Notes: a model not told the origin generated them from the letters alone. Shown: positions 49,694 to 58,942, counted from the stretch's first letter. The stretch: 64,000 nucleotides of DNA from Planctomycetota bacterium (GCA_028289345.1 JANQQL010000009.1:1-64000); one strand, 5' to 3'. Numbers and translations: made by a program.

Positions 49694-49948
49694 ACGGGTG
49701 TCCTCGAAGCGGAGCGAACGAGTTCATGGTAGCTCAGAACGACGAGGGAAGTGGCGCCAGACGGCAGGTTGGGATGAACCGCCCGGGGAAGGGACGAAAC
49801 AGGCGCCGAGAGGGACCGAGCGCCCCCCGGGGAGCAGGGGCCCATTGGTCCCCGATCGATGGCGATTCGGCCCACCCCGGTGACCCCGGGCCCAAACGAG
49901 TCGAAGGTCTCCCCCCGCCGTCTAGGAACGGAGTAGGATCTCCGCCTT
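49694..49948. other. Divergent intergenic region between the LytS kinase and M43 protease genes
   Basis: GC-rich DNA with no coding frame that looks like protein on either strand. It should carry the promoters of both divergent genes, but I could not pick convincing -35/-10 pairs. It leads into the structured leader described next. Confidence 0.35.
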
Positions 49949-50008
49949 GTTCGGAGACTCCCGAACTGGTTTTTCCAGGCACGATGCGAATCCCCGTGGG
50001 GGGGATTC
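49949..50008 (+). promoter_or_regulatory. Structured leader of the M43 protease gene: terminator-like hairpin plus second stem
   Basis: GTTCGG-AGACTC-CCGAAC (49949-49966) is followed by TGGTTTTT, the layout of an intrinsic terminator, although no rightward gene lies upstream. GAATCCCC-GTGGG-GGGGATTC (49988-50008) follows, ending 18 bp before the ATG and close to the Shine-Dalgarno (CGGAG). A premature-termination or translation-control leader is possible. Confidence 0.42.
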
Positions 50009-50026
50009 TCAACCGGAGATGAGAAC

Positions 50027-51412
50027 ATGCTTTTCCCCCGAACCGGCATGGCAAGCGCCGGCATAAGCTTGATGGTGCTTGCCGGTACGAGCACCGCTTC
50101 CGCACAACCCGTGCAACCCGGCCAAGAACCGGTGATCACCGTCAATGGGCAAGACTTCGCGACCTGGCAGGAGTACACCAGCTCTGCCGCGTTCCAGGAC
50201 GCCGGACTTCGCTGCGGCTCCCGCCTGACCGCCCCGCGCGCGGAGATCCTTCAGTCGGATTGCTCCTTCACCATCACGAATATCAAGCCGGAATACGATC
50301 CGATTGCTCTCTACCAGATTCCGGTTGTGGTCCACGTCATCGAGAACACCAGCGGGCAGGGTCAGATTTCTGACGCCCTTGTCCAAAGCCAAATCGACAT
50401 TCTCAACGAAGACTTCCGTGCCATGCCGGGAACCAACGGCGCCAATGGCACCGACACGATGATCGAGTTCTATTTGGCCACGGAAGATCCCAATGGAAAC
50501 CCCACCAACGGGATCACGCGCTCGGTGAACAACACCTGGTTCAACGACGGCGGCAGCTATTGGAACACCCTCGCTTGGGACACCAATCGCTACCTGAACA
50601 TCTACACCAACTCCGCAAGCGGCGCCCTCGGCTACGTCCCGAACCTGCCCCAGGGCGGCATCGTCGGCTCAAACTCCGATCGCGTGGTGGTGCTGTGGTC
50701 GTCCTTTGGGCTGAACGGTCCGATCGGCCCTCCGTTTGACAAGGGGCGTACAACCACTCACGAAGTGGGTCACTACCTGGGGCTCGATCACACCTTCAGC
50801 GGAGGTTGCGCTGGCGGCAACTGCTACACCACTGGCGACTTGATCTGCGACACCAATGACGAGAGTTTCCCCACCTTTGGCTGCCCGGGCAACAAGGTCA
50901 GTTGCGGGAACTCGGACCCGGTCGACAACTACATGGACTACTCCGACGACCTGTGCATGGAGATGTTCACCCCGGAGCAGACCAATCGCATGCGCTGCAC
51001 CCTGGAAAGCTGGCGCACAGAACTGGCTTGCTCGCCCGGTAGCATCGCGACCCGCTTCGGCGGTGGCTCCAACTACGACACCGTCTACAGTGCCGTGAAT
51101 CCCTACATCGGTGGCAACCTGACCGCGACGGTCAACGTGGGACTGACCCCGTACAACAACGCGCTTTTGCTTTGCTACCTGGCCCCGGCCAGCTTGGACA
51201 TCGGCTTGGGTCGAACCCTATTGGTCGACCCGTCCTCTCTGCGCGTGCTACAGCTGATCGCGGCCGGACCGGTGGCCCAATGGAACCTGCCGGTTCCCAA
51301 CATCCCCGTGTTCTGCGGAGTCACGCTCTACACCCAGGCCTATCTGTTCGGTGGTCAGCCCAACTACGGTTTGACCAACGCCCAGGACTGGACCTTCGGT
51401 TACGCGCCGTAA
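50027..51412 (+). CDS. Secreted M43-family (pappalysin/cytophagalysin-like) zinc metalloprotease
   Basis: A 461-aa exported protease. The signal peptide (~1-26) ends TSTASAQ. The catalytic domain (~95-335) has the extended metzincin zinc motif HEVGHYLGLDH at 245-255 and the Met-turn DNYMDYSDD near 300-308. Six cysteines lie between the zinc site and the end of the domain (GGCAGGNC…ICDTND…FGCPGNKVSCG), typical of M43. The C-terminal ~110 residues (from GGNLTATVNVGL) form a beta-rich tail similar in style to that of the M14 peptidase at 21963-23801. The start is ATG 50027. A very strong hairpin ends the gene. Confidence 0.93.
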   Translation: MLFPRTGMASAGISLMVLAGTSTASAQPVQPGQEPVITVNGQDFATWQEYTSSAAFQDAGLRCGSRLTAPRAEILQSDCSFTITNIKPEYDPIALYQIPVVVHVIENTSGQGQISDALVQSQIDILNEDFRAMPGTNGANGTDTMIEFYLATEDPNGNPTNGITRSVNNTWFNDGGSYWNTLAWDTNRYLNIYTNSASGALGYVPNLPQGGIVGSNSDRVVVLWSSFGLNGPIGPPFDKGRTTTHEVGHYLGLDHTFSGGCAGGNCYTTGDLICDTNDESFPTFGCPGNKVSCGNSDPVDNYMDYSDDLCMEMFTPEQTNRMRCTLESWRTELACSPGSIATRFGGGSNYDTVYSAVNPYIGGNLTATVNVGLTPYNNALLLCYLAPASLDIGLGRTLLVDPSSLRVLQLIAAGPVAQWNLPVPNIPVFCGVTLYTQAYLFGGQPNYGLTNAQDWTFGYAP

Positions 51413-51477
51413 GCGAGACCGATCCCCTTGAATTTCTTGGCCCCGTCTTTCCCCGGAGACGACGGCCATGCTGGAGA

Positions 51478-51516
51478 GGAGAGCCTCGTGGTTCGCGCGA
51501 ACCACGGGGCTCTCTC
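51478..51516 (+). terminator. Long hairpin terminator after the M43 protease gene
   Basis: CGTGGTTCGC pairs with GCGAACCACG back to back, then one T-G wobble, then GAGAGCC with GGCTCTC, giving about 18 bp of stem starting 66 bp after the stop codon. The distal side is CCCTTCGGGG rather than a T-run. It is very stable, so a terminator or RNA 3'-end protector. The remainder of 51413-51786 shows no gene. Confidence 0.58.
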
Positions 51517-51786
51517 CCTTCGGGGGGCGATTCATCCGCGAAGGTGACCGAAAGGGACCCGGGAACCGGTCAAAGAGTCGGTCGAGGTGGGCGGTGTTTC
51601 GCTCGCCAGCCGGCTTGAGCTCGCACCGTTCCGAACGCGCGGCGGGCTAACACACCGAGAACCCCTCTCGGCCAGGCCTTCCGGTTGCAGGAACACTGCG
51701 AATGGCGTCGACGGTCCGACCGGCAACTCCCGACCATCACCACCCAACACTCCGAGTGGTCGCGGACTCGCGAACGAGGGAGGAAG

Positions 51787-51861
51787 TGGAGCCAGAGAGA
51801 GGATTTGAACCCCCGACCTGAGCTTTACGAAAGCCCTGCTCTACCACTGAGCTACTCTGGC
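51787..51861 (-). tRNA. tRNA-Thr (anticodon CGT)
   Basis: The minus strand folds as a cloverleaf. The acceptor is GCCAGAG/CTCTGGC, and the D-arm is GCTCAGTGGTAGAGC. The anticodon stem GGGCT/AGCTC has the loop TTCGTAA, so the anticodon is CGT (reads ACG, Thr). The T-arm contains GGTTCAAAT. Discriminator T and an encoded CCA complete 75 nt. Confidence 0.94.
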
Positions 51862-51956
51862 ACGCAACCTCGAGACACCGAGGCGAGACCGATGCGGGGG
51901 CGGTTCCCCGGACCAAGCACCTCGGGAGCGGGACAATAGAGTCTTGACCAGCCCGG

Positions 51957-54032
51957 TCAAAGGCCGCGCTGGCGCCGCAGGAGTTCGGCCTTCTGGTCCG
52001 CGTCGAGGAACGCGGCCCCCGCCAAGGCTCGGCTGGCGGCCATGCGCAGTTCGGTCGGAGATTCCTGGTCCAGAGCGATCTGCTGAATCCGCTCGACGAG
52101 CTCCTCATCGGGGGACGCCGACATCCGGGCGAAGATCTCCCGCAGGGCACCCGCCGCCGTCATTCGCAGCGCCCGCGATCGGCTTTGGTCAGTGAAAACT
52201 GCCCCGACTTCGGAGCTGGCGCTGGCTGCCCCCAGGGTCTGGATCACTCGCAGGATCGACCCGAGGACTTGTTCATCCTCGTGATCGAGGGCGTCAACCA
52301 GTTCTTCTTCCATCGGAGCCAAGAGTTCCGAATCGAGCTCCGCCAACAACTGCGCGGCGCGCACCGCGGACGCCTCCGCCTTCGCCCGTGGTCCCTCCAA
52401 GGCGGGCAGTGCGGCGCGGACCACCTCGACGATGGATTGTTGGCCGAGAGGGGTGTGGAGAAACCCCGCCACTCGCCCCTTCCCTTGGTAGAGCTCGCGG
52501 ATCTCGGCGGCGATCGCCGCCTCGGTCAGAATCACGAGCGAGGTGTTGGTCGACCGGTAGTCCTCTTCGAAGACGAAACGGTCCAAGGAAACGTCTTCGA
52601 CGTCCGAACGCACCAGCACCACGTCCTTCGGCGGCAATGCATTCATGCGCGCAAAACCAGAGGCGCCTTGGGACTCGGAAATCACCGCGAAGCCGGCGTT
52701 CTCGAGAGTCTTCGTCAACAAGTGACGGCTTTGCTCCCGAGGGTCGACGATCAGAACCGTGCGAACCGACCCCGCGTGCAAGGCTTCGACCAAGCGGCTG
52801 ACCGCGGGGGCGCTGCCTTCGCCGTGTTGCGCAAGCGCGAAGGCCGCCGCATCTCGGACTTCCTTGGACGGCGACTCCAACGTGCGTTCGAGGACCTCGA
52901 GCGAGGCGCCCGTCGACGCCAGGGCCTCGATCAATTCCACCACCGCCGCCGGCTGCTCGTTCTCGCGAGCGAACTCGAGAGCCGCGGACAAGTCATCGGG
53001 AGTTCCTACGGAGAGCACGAGCGCCAGTTCGCGGATGCGCTCGTCGGCTCCGTCGACGCGCTGCCCCATTTCCGCGGCTGCCTGCAACTCGGCCCGTTGC
53101 GCCGCACAGCATGCCAGAAAGACCGAGCGAGCCAGAGAGGCGGTCCAAATGCTCATGCAATGGGACTCAGCCAAGGCAAAACGGTGCAGGGATGCAGGCA
53201 CTTCTTCGAGGACGACTCGCTCGCCTTGCCAGCGCCAGACCGGCGCAGTGTCGAGAAACGTGGGAAACACCCTCTGGTCCCCCCGAAACAGGCCAGCGGC
53301 CGCTTCGCCGTGAAGGGTTTCTTGATCCGGCAGCTCGTTCGGTGCCTTTCCGGCAATCTTGACCAAAGCCTGAGCCGCAGCGTCGCGCACGGTCTCGCTC
53401 TCGGTTCGTTCCCACTCGGACTTCAAAAACGGCACGGCTCGCGAATCTCCGATGTTGCCAAGCGCGGCCACGGCGTTCCAAGCCGTACGTTCGTCATCGC
53501 TGTGGATGGCGGCGAGCAACGGATTCACCGCGTCGCGCCCCATTCGCGTCAGGCAGTACAGAGCATTCACCCGAACCGTCGATTCTTCCGAGCCCAAGTC
53601 TCGGAGGAAGGGCGCGGCTCCGTACTCACCATGGTGGGCCCGGAGTTCTCGGAGGGCTTGGCGGCGGGAGAGGTCGTCGCCTTTCATGGCTTGCTCGTAC
53701 CGCTTTCGAATGGCGGCCCGGTCGTTGACCTTGGGTCGACGCGGGACGCGGGCCAACTCTAGGAATCGCCGTGCGATGGTTGCAGACTGGCCCTGCTCCA
53801 TCAGCATTTGCAGGAACACTTGCCGACCACCGATCTCTAGGTACTCCAAGGCCTTTTCATTGCCAGGGTTCTGCGCGAGAACCGCTTGGAACAGTGGGAG
53901 GGCTCGCCCGGGCTTCCCCGCCTTGGTCAAGCGAACGGCCTCGGCGAAGTCGTCCTCGGTCGACATCGAAGAAGCGCCAGCAGCACTCGAGACGACCATC
54001 ATCGCCGACAAAACCCAAGTACGATCGATCAT
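51957..54032 (-). CDS. Exported HEAT-repeat protein with an internal degenerate receiver domain
   Basis: A 691-aa protein. Residues 1-~21 look like a signal peptide (WVLSAMMVVSSAAGAS). Residues ~28-70 form a TPR-like start, and ~120-230 clear HEAT repeats (STVRVNALYCLTRMG; ERTAWNAVAALGNIGDSRAVPFLK; ETVRDAAAQALVKIAG). More helices follow to ~420. Residues ~424-545 read as a CheY-like receiver fold (RTVLIVDPREQSRHLLTKTLENAGFAVISES…DVVLVRSDV…LVILTEAA…GFLHTPL), but the acidic pair is reduced, Arg475 stands at the phospho-acceptor position, and the conserved Lys is lost. HEAT repeats resume to the end. If exported, classical phosphotransfer is unlikely; the fold may serve as a binding module. Confidence 0.75.
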   Translation of the reverse strand: MIDRTWVLSAMMVVSSAAGASSMSTEDDFAEAVRLTKAGKPGRALPLFQAVLAQNPGNEKALEYLEIGGRQVFLQMLMEQGQSATIARRFLELARVPRRPKVNDRAAIRKRYEQAMKGDDLSRRQALRELRAHHGEYGAAPFLRDLGSEESTVRVNALYCLTRMGRDAVNPLLAAIHSDDERTAWNAVAALGNIGDSRAVPFLKSEWERTESETVRDAAAQALVKIAGKAPNELPDQETLHGEAAAGLFRGDQRVFPTFLDTAPVWRWQGERVVLEEVPASLHRFALAESHCMSIWTASLARSVFLACCAAQRAELQAAAEMGQRVDGADERIRELALVLSVGTPDDLSAALEFARENEQPAAVVELIEALASTGASLEVLERTLESPSKEVRDAAAFALAQHGEGSAPAVSRLVEALHAGSVRTVLIVDPREQSRHLLTKTLENAGFAVISESQGASGFARMNALPPKDVVLVRSDVEDVSLDRFVFEEDYRSTNTSLVILTEAAIAAEIRELYQGKGRVAGFLHTPLGQQSIVEVVRAALPALEGPRAKAEASAVRAAQLLAELDSELLAPMEEELVDALDHEDEQVLGSILRVIQTLGAASASSEVGAVFTDQSRSRALRMTAAGALREIFARMSASPDEELVERIQQIALDQESPTELRMAASRALAGAAFLDADQKAELLRRQRGL

Positions 54033-54362
54033 TGGAACCGTCCCATTTTCGGCTGCGGAATCACGACTCCATGTCGCGTCATCCCGGCATGCTCCTCATC
54101 CCCCGCGAACCGTGGAAGCCCTGCGGCATCGCAATCCAGCCCTTCTGTCCGATCCTCGTCGTCGGCGAATCCACCGACTCGCCAGCGGTCCGACTTCGCC
54201 GCCGAAACGAAATCAAACGTCCCCGGCCTTTTTCGATGGCCGACCACGGTCGGGAAGCCATCGAGACGAAGTTATCATTTCGCCGTTCCGCGCGCGGGCT
54301 CGGGGTGTTTTGCGCCCCCGTGGACCGCACGCCCGTCCCCTCCTCCAGGACCTCCGACCATC
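54033..54362. other. Divergent intergenic region (330 bp), no gene seen
   Basis: Between the HEAT-receiver gene and the 3-hydroxyacyl-CoA dehydrogenase gene. The frames crossing it are Arg/Pro-rich and unlike protein. It must hold promoters for both divergent genes; none is clear. An AGGA lies ~13 nt before the dehydrogenase ATG. Confidence 0.4.
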
Positions 54363-55226
54363 ATGACATCCCCCATTCACAAGATCGGTGTACTCGGCGC
54401 AGGAACCATGGGTCACGGCATCGCCCAGGTGGCAGCGCAGACCGGCGCGGAAGTCGCGTTGTTCGACGTCGACGGCGCGGCTCTGGAAAAGGCCCAGGCG
54501 CGAGTCCGCAAGAACCTGGACGGCGGCATCCAACGCGGCAAGCTCAGCGAAGCCGATCGAGACGCCACCTTGTCGCGCCTGTCCATGAGCACCGATCTGG
54601 CGGAAGCCGTGCAAGGTGCCGATCTGGTCGTCGAAGCCATCGTCGAAGACCTCGCCATCAAGCAGAAGGTCTTCCGCGACGTGGAAGCCCAGACCGGGCC
54701 GGATACGGTGTTGGCCAGCAACACTTCCTCTCTGTCGATCGGAGCCATCGCGAAATCCGTCGAGCGCTCTCAACAAGTCGTCGGCATGCATTTCTTCAAT
54801 CCCGTGCACATCATGAAACTGGTCGAAGTCGTGGTCCACGAGGGCAGTTCGATCGATGCGCGGGACCGGGTCGTGGAACTGGCCAAGACGATGGGCAAGC
54901 AGCCCATTGTCGTGAAGGACTCGCCGGGCTTCGCCTCCAGCCGACTCGGGGTGGTGATCGGGCTGGAAGCCATGCGCATGGTGGAACAAGAAGTTGCCAG
55001 CCCCGAGGACATCGATCAGGCCATGGTGCTTGGGTACGGCCATCCCATGGGCCCGTTGAAACTGACCGACCTGGTTGGACTGGACGTCCGCTTGGCGATT
55101 GCGGAATACCTGCATGGCGAACTCAAGCAGGATCAGTACCAGCCGCCGGAGATCCTGCGTCAGAAAGTTGCTGCGGGCGAGCTCGGCAAGAAGTCCGGCA
55201 AGGGCTTCTACGACTGGACGGATTGA
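54363..55226 (+). CDS. 3-hydroxybutyryl/3-hydroxyacyl-CoA dehydrogenase
   Basis: This NAD(P)-dependent enzyme oxidises 3-hydroxyacyl-CoA (or reduces acetoacetyl-CoA). The 287-aa protein has the dinucleotide fold GVLGAGTMGHGIAQ, ASNTSSLSI, the catalytic His in GMHFFNPVHIMKLVEVV, and the C-terminal dimer domain ending GKGFYDW. The length equals the stand-alone Hbd/PaaH enzymes (not the FadB fusion). The start is ATG 54363. The permease gene follows in the same direction 45 bp later. It works logically with the crotonase-type hydratases at 26494-27270 and 46682-47470. Confidence 0.94.
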   Translation: MTSPIHKIGVLGAGTMGHGIAQVAAQTGAEVALFDVDGAALEKAQARVRKNLDGGIQRGKLSEADRDATLSRLSMSTDLAEAVQGADLVVEAIVEDLAIKQKVFRDVEAQTGPDTVLASNTSSLSIGAIAKSVERSQQVVGMHFFNPVHIMKLVEVVVHEGSSIDARDRVVELAKTMGKQPIVVKDSPGFASSRLGVVIGLEAMRMVEQEVASPEDIDQAMVLGYGHPMGPLKLTDLVGLDVRLAIAEYLHGELKQDQYQPPEILRQKVAAGELGKKSGKGFYDWTD

Positions 55227-55271
55227 CCCCTGGCGGTGCCCTCTTCCGCAGTCTGAACTGGCAGGAGTTCC

Positions 55272-56867
55272 ATGCGCGTCTTCGTTCGCGGTGACATTGA
55301 CGGGTTCTTTGGTCTGGCGCTGGACAACATGGTCCAGTTGATCCTGATTGGCGCCTTGTGCAAAGGTGTCTTGGGGTTCCCCGACGAGTTGCTTTACGGA
55401 CGCGTGCTCCCCGGTGTGGCCCTGTCGCTGCTGATCGGCAACCTGTTCTACGCTTGGCAAGCCTACCGCTTGGGCGTCCGGGAAGGTCGAGACGACGTTT
55501 GCGCCCAGCCGTATGGGATCAACACCGTTTCGCTGTTCGCTTATGTGTTCCTGGTGATGCTCCCGGTCAAGCTGAACGCCGAGCAGTCCGGTGCCGAGAA
55601 CCCGGCGGAGCTTGCCTGGCGGGCGGGAATCATCGCCTGCCTCGGCTCCGGGTTGATCGAGTTCTTCGGCGCCTTCGTCGCCGAGAAGATTCGCCGCTCG
55701 ACTCCGCGCGCGGCCCTCCTCTCGACCTTGTCGGGCATTGCCCTGGGTTTCATCGCCCTAGGCTTCGTTCTGCAAACCTTTGCCTACCCGATCGTCGGGC
55801 TTGGCACATTCAGCGTGGTGATGCTGACCTACTTCGGGCGCGTGCGATTCAAGTTCGGTCTTCCCGGCGGACTGGTGGCGGTCGCATTGGGAACAGCGCT
55901 GGCCTGGGCCACCGGAATCGCTCCAGGAGACGCCACCCCAAGAGCCGCCGAGTGGGTGACTCCGATGCCGATTTGGGAGACGCTCCTCGACGGCCTCGAA
56001 GACACTTCCCTTTGGCGCTACTTCGCCATCATTCTTCCGATGGGCCTGTTCAACGTCATTGGCTCTTTGCAGAACATCGAAGCTGCCGAGGCCGCCGGGG
56101 ACCGGTTTCGAACGGGCCCTTCCCTGGCCGCCAACGGGCTCGGAACTTTGGTTGCTGCCGCCTTTGGATCGTGCTTCCCGACGACCATCTACATCGGGCA
56201 TCCCGGATGGAAAGCCATGGGAGCTCGGGCGGGCTACTCGGCCTTGAACGGCGTGTTCATGGCGGCCATCTGCTTGACTGGCACCCTTGCTTCGGTCTCC
56301 TACCTGATTCCGGTGGAGGCGGGCATGGCGATCATTCTATGGATCGGCATCATCATCGTGGCCCAAGCGTTCCAGACCACGCCTCGCCACCATGCCCCAG
56401 CGGTGGTGGTCGGCATGATCCCCGGACTCGCCGCTTGGGGAGCCATGATGGCCAAAGGAGGAATGAAGGCGGCCGGACTCGGTACGCCAGAAAACGGCTT
56501 CGTCGAGCGCGCCGACAGTTTGGTGGAGGCCTTTGCTCAAGGAGGCATCTTTCTCGAAGGCGCCCTCACCCTCGAACGAGGCTTCATTTTCACCTCGATG
56601 ATCTTGGCCGCAGCGACCGTGGCGATCATCGAACGAAAGTTTCTGGTGGCCGCGACCTGGTGCTCTCTGGCAGCGCTGCTTTCTGCAGTTGGATTGATTC
56701 ACACCTACGAGTGGACGGAAAGCGACTCGGTGATGAGCCTTGGGCCATCCCCTTCCTTCACTCTCGCCTACGGGCTGATGGCAGTCCTGTTCCTCGCTGC
56801 CCGCAAGCTGTGCTCCTTCGACGGGGAAGATCCCGAATCCGACGTGCCCACTCGACCGCCGCTGTGA
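55272..56867 (+). CDS. NCS2/AzgA-like membrane permease, substrate unknown
   Basis: A 531-aa transporter with about 12-14 transmembrane helices. The family-like first segment GDIDGFFGLALDNMVQLILIG, DDVCAQPYGINTVSLFAYVFLV, LSGIALGFIALGFV, GLFNVIGSLQNIEAAEAAGD and SCFPTTIYIGHPGWKAMGARAGYSALNGVF recall the nucleobase-ascorbate (NCS2)/AzgA superfamily (carrier domain with two repeat halves). The exact substrate (purine, uracil or other) is not decided. The C-terminus is acidic. The start is ATG 55272, with GCAGGAG upstream. Confidence 0.8.
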   Translation: MRVFVRGDIDGFFGLALDNMVQLILIGALCKGVLGFPDELLYGRVLPGVALSLLIGNLFYAWQAYRLGVREGRDDVCAQPYGINTVSLFAYVFLVMLPVKLNAEQSGAENPAELAWRAGIIACLGSGLIEFFGAFVAEKIRRSTPRAALLSTLSGIALGFIALGFVLQTFAYPIVGLGTFSVVMLTYFGRVRFKFGLPGGLVAVALGTALAWATGIAPGDATPRAAEWVTPMPIWETLLDGLEDTSLWRYFAIILPMGLFNVIGSLQNIEAAEAAGDRFRTGPSLAANGLGTLVAAAFGSCFPTTIYIGHPGWKAMGARAGYSALNGVFMAAICLTGTLASVSYLIPVEAGMAIILWIGIIIVAQAFQTTPRHHAPAVVVGMIPGLAAWGAMMAKGGMKAAGLGTPENGFVERADSLVEAFAQGGIFLEGALTLERGFIFTSMILAAATVAIIERKFLVAATWCSLAALLSAVGLIHTYEWTESDSVMSLGPSPSFTLAYGLMAVLFLAARKLCSFDGEDPESDVPTRPPL

Positions 56868-56895
56868 CGCGGTTGGGAACCCGACCAGATCGCCG

Positions 56896-56918
56896 CGACC
56901 GACAGCTTCGCTCGGTCG
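56896..56918 (+). terminator. Hairpin after the permease gene
   Basis: CGACCGA-(9 nt)-TCGGTCG forms a perfect 7-bp stem 28 bp after the permease stop codon. No T-run; likely a terminator by position. Confidence 0.4.
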
Positions 56919-57040
56919 ACCAGGGCTTCACGCCAGTTCTCTGGACGGGCGTCACCGCGGATTGAAAAACGGACCGGGGACAAGCTCTGGCACGCGAGCT
57001 GCGAAGCGCCAGGAGTTCGTTTGGTGCGGGAGCTTGCTCA

Positions 57041-58942
57041 ATGCGTTTGCCTCATCGCTCACGGGACCGGGTGCCCCTCTTGGCAGTTGCTGCCGGGGCC
57101 GTGGGATTGAGCGGGCTGGTCCTACTCACTTGGGCCTTCTTTGGCACGCCCTCTCCCCACGACACCTCGAGCGCTGCCACAGATTCCCCACCCGCGGCGG
57201 CCGCGGCCGAGTCCTCCCGGACTTTGCCGATCGAGTCCCTTCCCTCCCCACCCGAAGACTCGTCCGAGGCTGTCACACCGCGGGTGCGCACGGAAGCGTC
57301 ATCTCCGGACTGGCTGCTTGGGGAACTTCAGGTTCACGGCACCGTCCGCGACACCCAAAACACAATCGTCGCCGACGCCGAGATCTGGTTCGAGGGTGAG
57401 GTGAGGACCCACTCGGACGCCAATGGCGAGTACCAAGTTGTCACGGTCCCCAAGGAGATCACCGCAACCGACCTGCGCTCCCGATTCGGACTTCTCGCCG
57501 CCTTCAAGAAGGGAGCCGGATGGGATCTCCAGGAGTTTCCTCGACGAGGAGGAACGGTGGATTTTCGGCTGCGCAACACCGGAGTCGTCGCGGGCTATGC
57601 TCTCGCCGAAAACCGCAGTCGAGTGATTCCGGGGACCAAGATCGAACTCTGGATGGATCCCGATTGGGAAGGACTCCCGCGCCACCAGTTGCTCACGCGG
57701 GAAACGGTGGTGGACCATCGAGGCCACTTCGAATTCCGTGGAGTGCCCGCCGGGCGCATCAGCCTGCAAGCGCGGGCCCGGGGTCACGGCATGGCGTCCC
57801 CTCAGAAGTTTGAGTTTCGCGGCGAGACGTTTCGCGACGCGAACTTGAAGCTCGTGAAGACCGGCCGAGTTCGCGGCCGCTTCGCGCCGTGGCCTCCGCC
57901 AGGCCAACCCCAAGACGCAGACCTTTCCCTCGCCGTCCAGGCCCCTCGCTCATTCCTTCCTCGCGAGACACTGCACAGCGACGGGTCTTTCGAGTTCGAG
58001 ATCCTCGGCCCGCTGACCTTCGTCACCCTGGCCCTGGAAACAGCACAGAACATTCTTTGGATCGGCGAACTCGCCGTCCCCACCAACTCTCGCTCCAAAG
58101 ATGTCGGCGAGATCTCGATCCAAGCGCCGAGTGGTCTGCACGGAACGATCGCCATTCCCGCAAGTGGACGAGACCTCGGCTTGCAAGTGCGAGTCGTGCC
58201 GATGGTCGGCAGCGTGGGGCTGTTCCGCGATTTCCCGGTGGATTCGACCGGAGCGTTCAACACTGGCCCGCTTCCCCCAGGATTCCATTCCCTAGCGCTT
58301 TGTACCGGTTCCCAGATGTTGACTCCTCTCGGCATTCATCGCATCCAAGCCGGCCAACCTCAGGATCTCGGAGAACTCTCAATCCCCCACCCTTTCGTGA
58401 CGGGGACCGTTGCCAACGAACAAGGGGAACTTTACGCCGGCCGGGTTCAGTTGGAACTCGAGGTCCAAAACGATCGGGGTCAATGGATCGTGGAGGCCTC
58501 GGAGCCCGTGGGCGCCGATAGCGTGTATGTGTTGCGACCGGCTTCCAAGCTGGCGTCCTTGACAGAGTCTCCGACGCGAATCGTCGCGCGCTGCCGCGGC
58601 ATCGCTCCCCAGCTGACCGAGTTCGTGTTTGAAACAGAGTACCAGCGCACCGACTTGGTGCTGCGATTCGGAGAGAGTGCCCGCGGAATGTTGCGCCGCG
58701 CCGGGGCCCCCCTCGCCGATTGGTCGGTGGTGTGGAGCGATCCGAAGAGCGGGGCTGCTTGCTCCGGGGTTTCCGCCGACGACGGCTCCTTCTGGATTCT
58801 GGGCTTGGACGCGAACCAGCACTACGAGGTTCACGTCGAGCATCCCGAGCATGATCAACGGTTCGAGTTCCCCGAGCCGCTTCGGTCCGGAGAGGGCATC
58901 GAGCTAAACCTCGAGTCCGCGACCGCTCACCAGCAATCGTAG
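57041..58942 (+). CDS. Membrane-anchored protein with carboxypeptidase-regulatory-like beta domains, function unknown
   Basis: A 633-aa protein with a basic n-region and one hydrophobic helix (~13-34) that anchors it or acts as an uncleaved signal. A Ser/Pro/Ala-rich linker (~37-90) follows, then several transthyretin/Ig-like beta domains. The first begins GELQVHGTVRDTQNTIVADAEIWFEG…HSDANGEYQV, typical of carboxypeptidase-regulatory-like folds; others start near VAGYALAENRSRVIPGT, PHPFVTGTVANEQGELYAG and ARGMLRRAGAPLADWSV. No catalytic residues are seen. It may be a surface or periplasmic binding protein. The start is ATG 57041, with GGGAG upstream. Confidence 0.75.
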   Translation: MRLPHRSRDRVPLLAVAAGAVGLSGLVLLTWAFFGTPSPHDTSSAATDSPPAAAAAESSRTLPIESLPSPPEDSSEAVTPRVRTEASSPDWLLGELQVHGTVRDTQNTIVADAEIWFEGEVRTHSDANGEYQVVTVPKEITATDLRSRFGLLAAFKKGAGWDLQEFPRRGGTVDFRLRNTGVVAGYALAENRSRVIPGTKIELWMDPDWEGLPRHQLLTRETVVDHRGHFEFRGVPAGRISLQARARGHGMASPQKFEFRGETFRDANLKLVKTGRVRGRFAPWPPPGQPQDADLSLAVQAPRSFLPRETLHSDGSFEFEILGPLTFVTLALETAQNILWIGELAVPTNSRSKDVGEISIQAPSGLHGTIAIPASGRDLGLQVRVVPMVGSVGLFRDFPVDSTGAFNTGPLPPGFHSLALCTGSQMLTPLGIHRIQAGQPQDLGELSIPHPFVTGTVANEQGELYAGRVQLELEVQNDRGQWIVEASEPVGADSVYVLRPASKLASLTESPTRIVARCRGIAPQLTEFVFETEYQRTDLVLRFGESARGMLRRAGAPLADWSVVWSDPKSGAACSGVSADDGSFWILGLDANQHYEVHVEHPEHDQRFEFPEPLRSGEGIELNLESATAHQQS

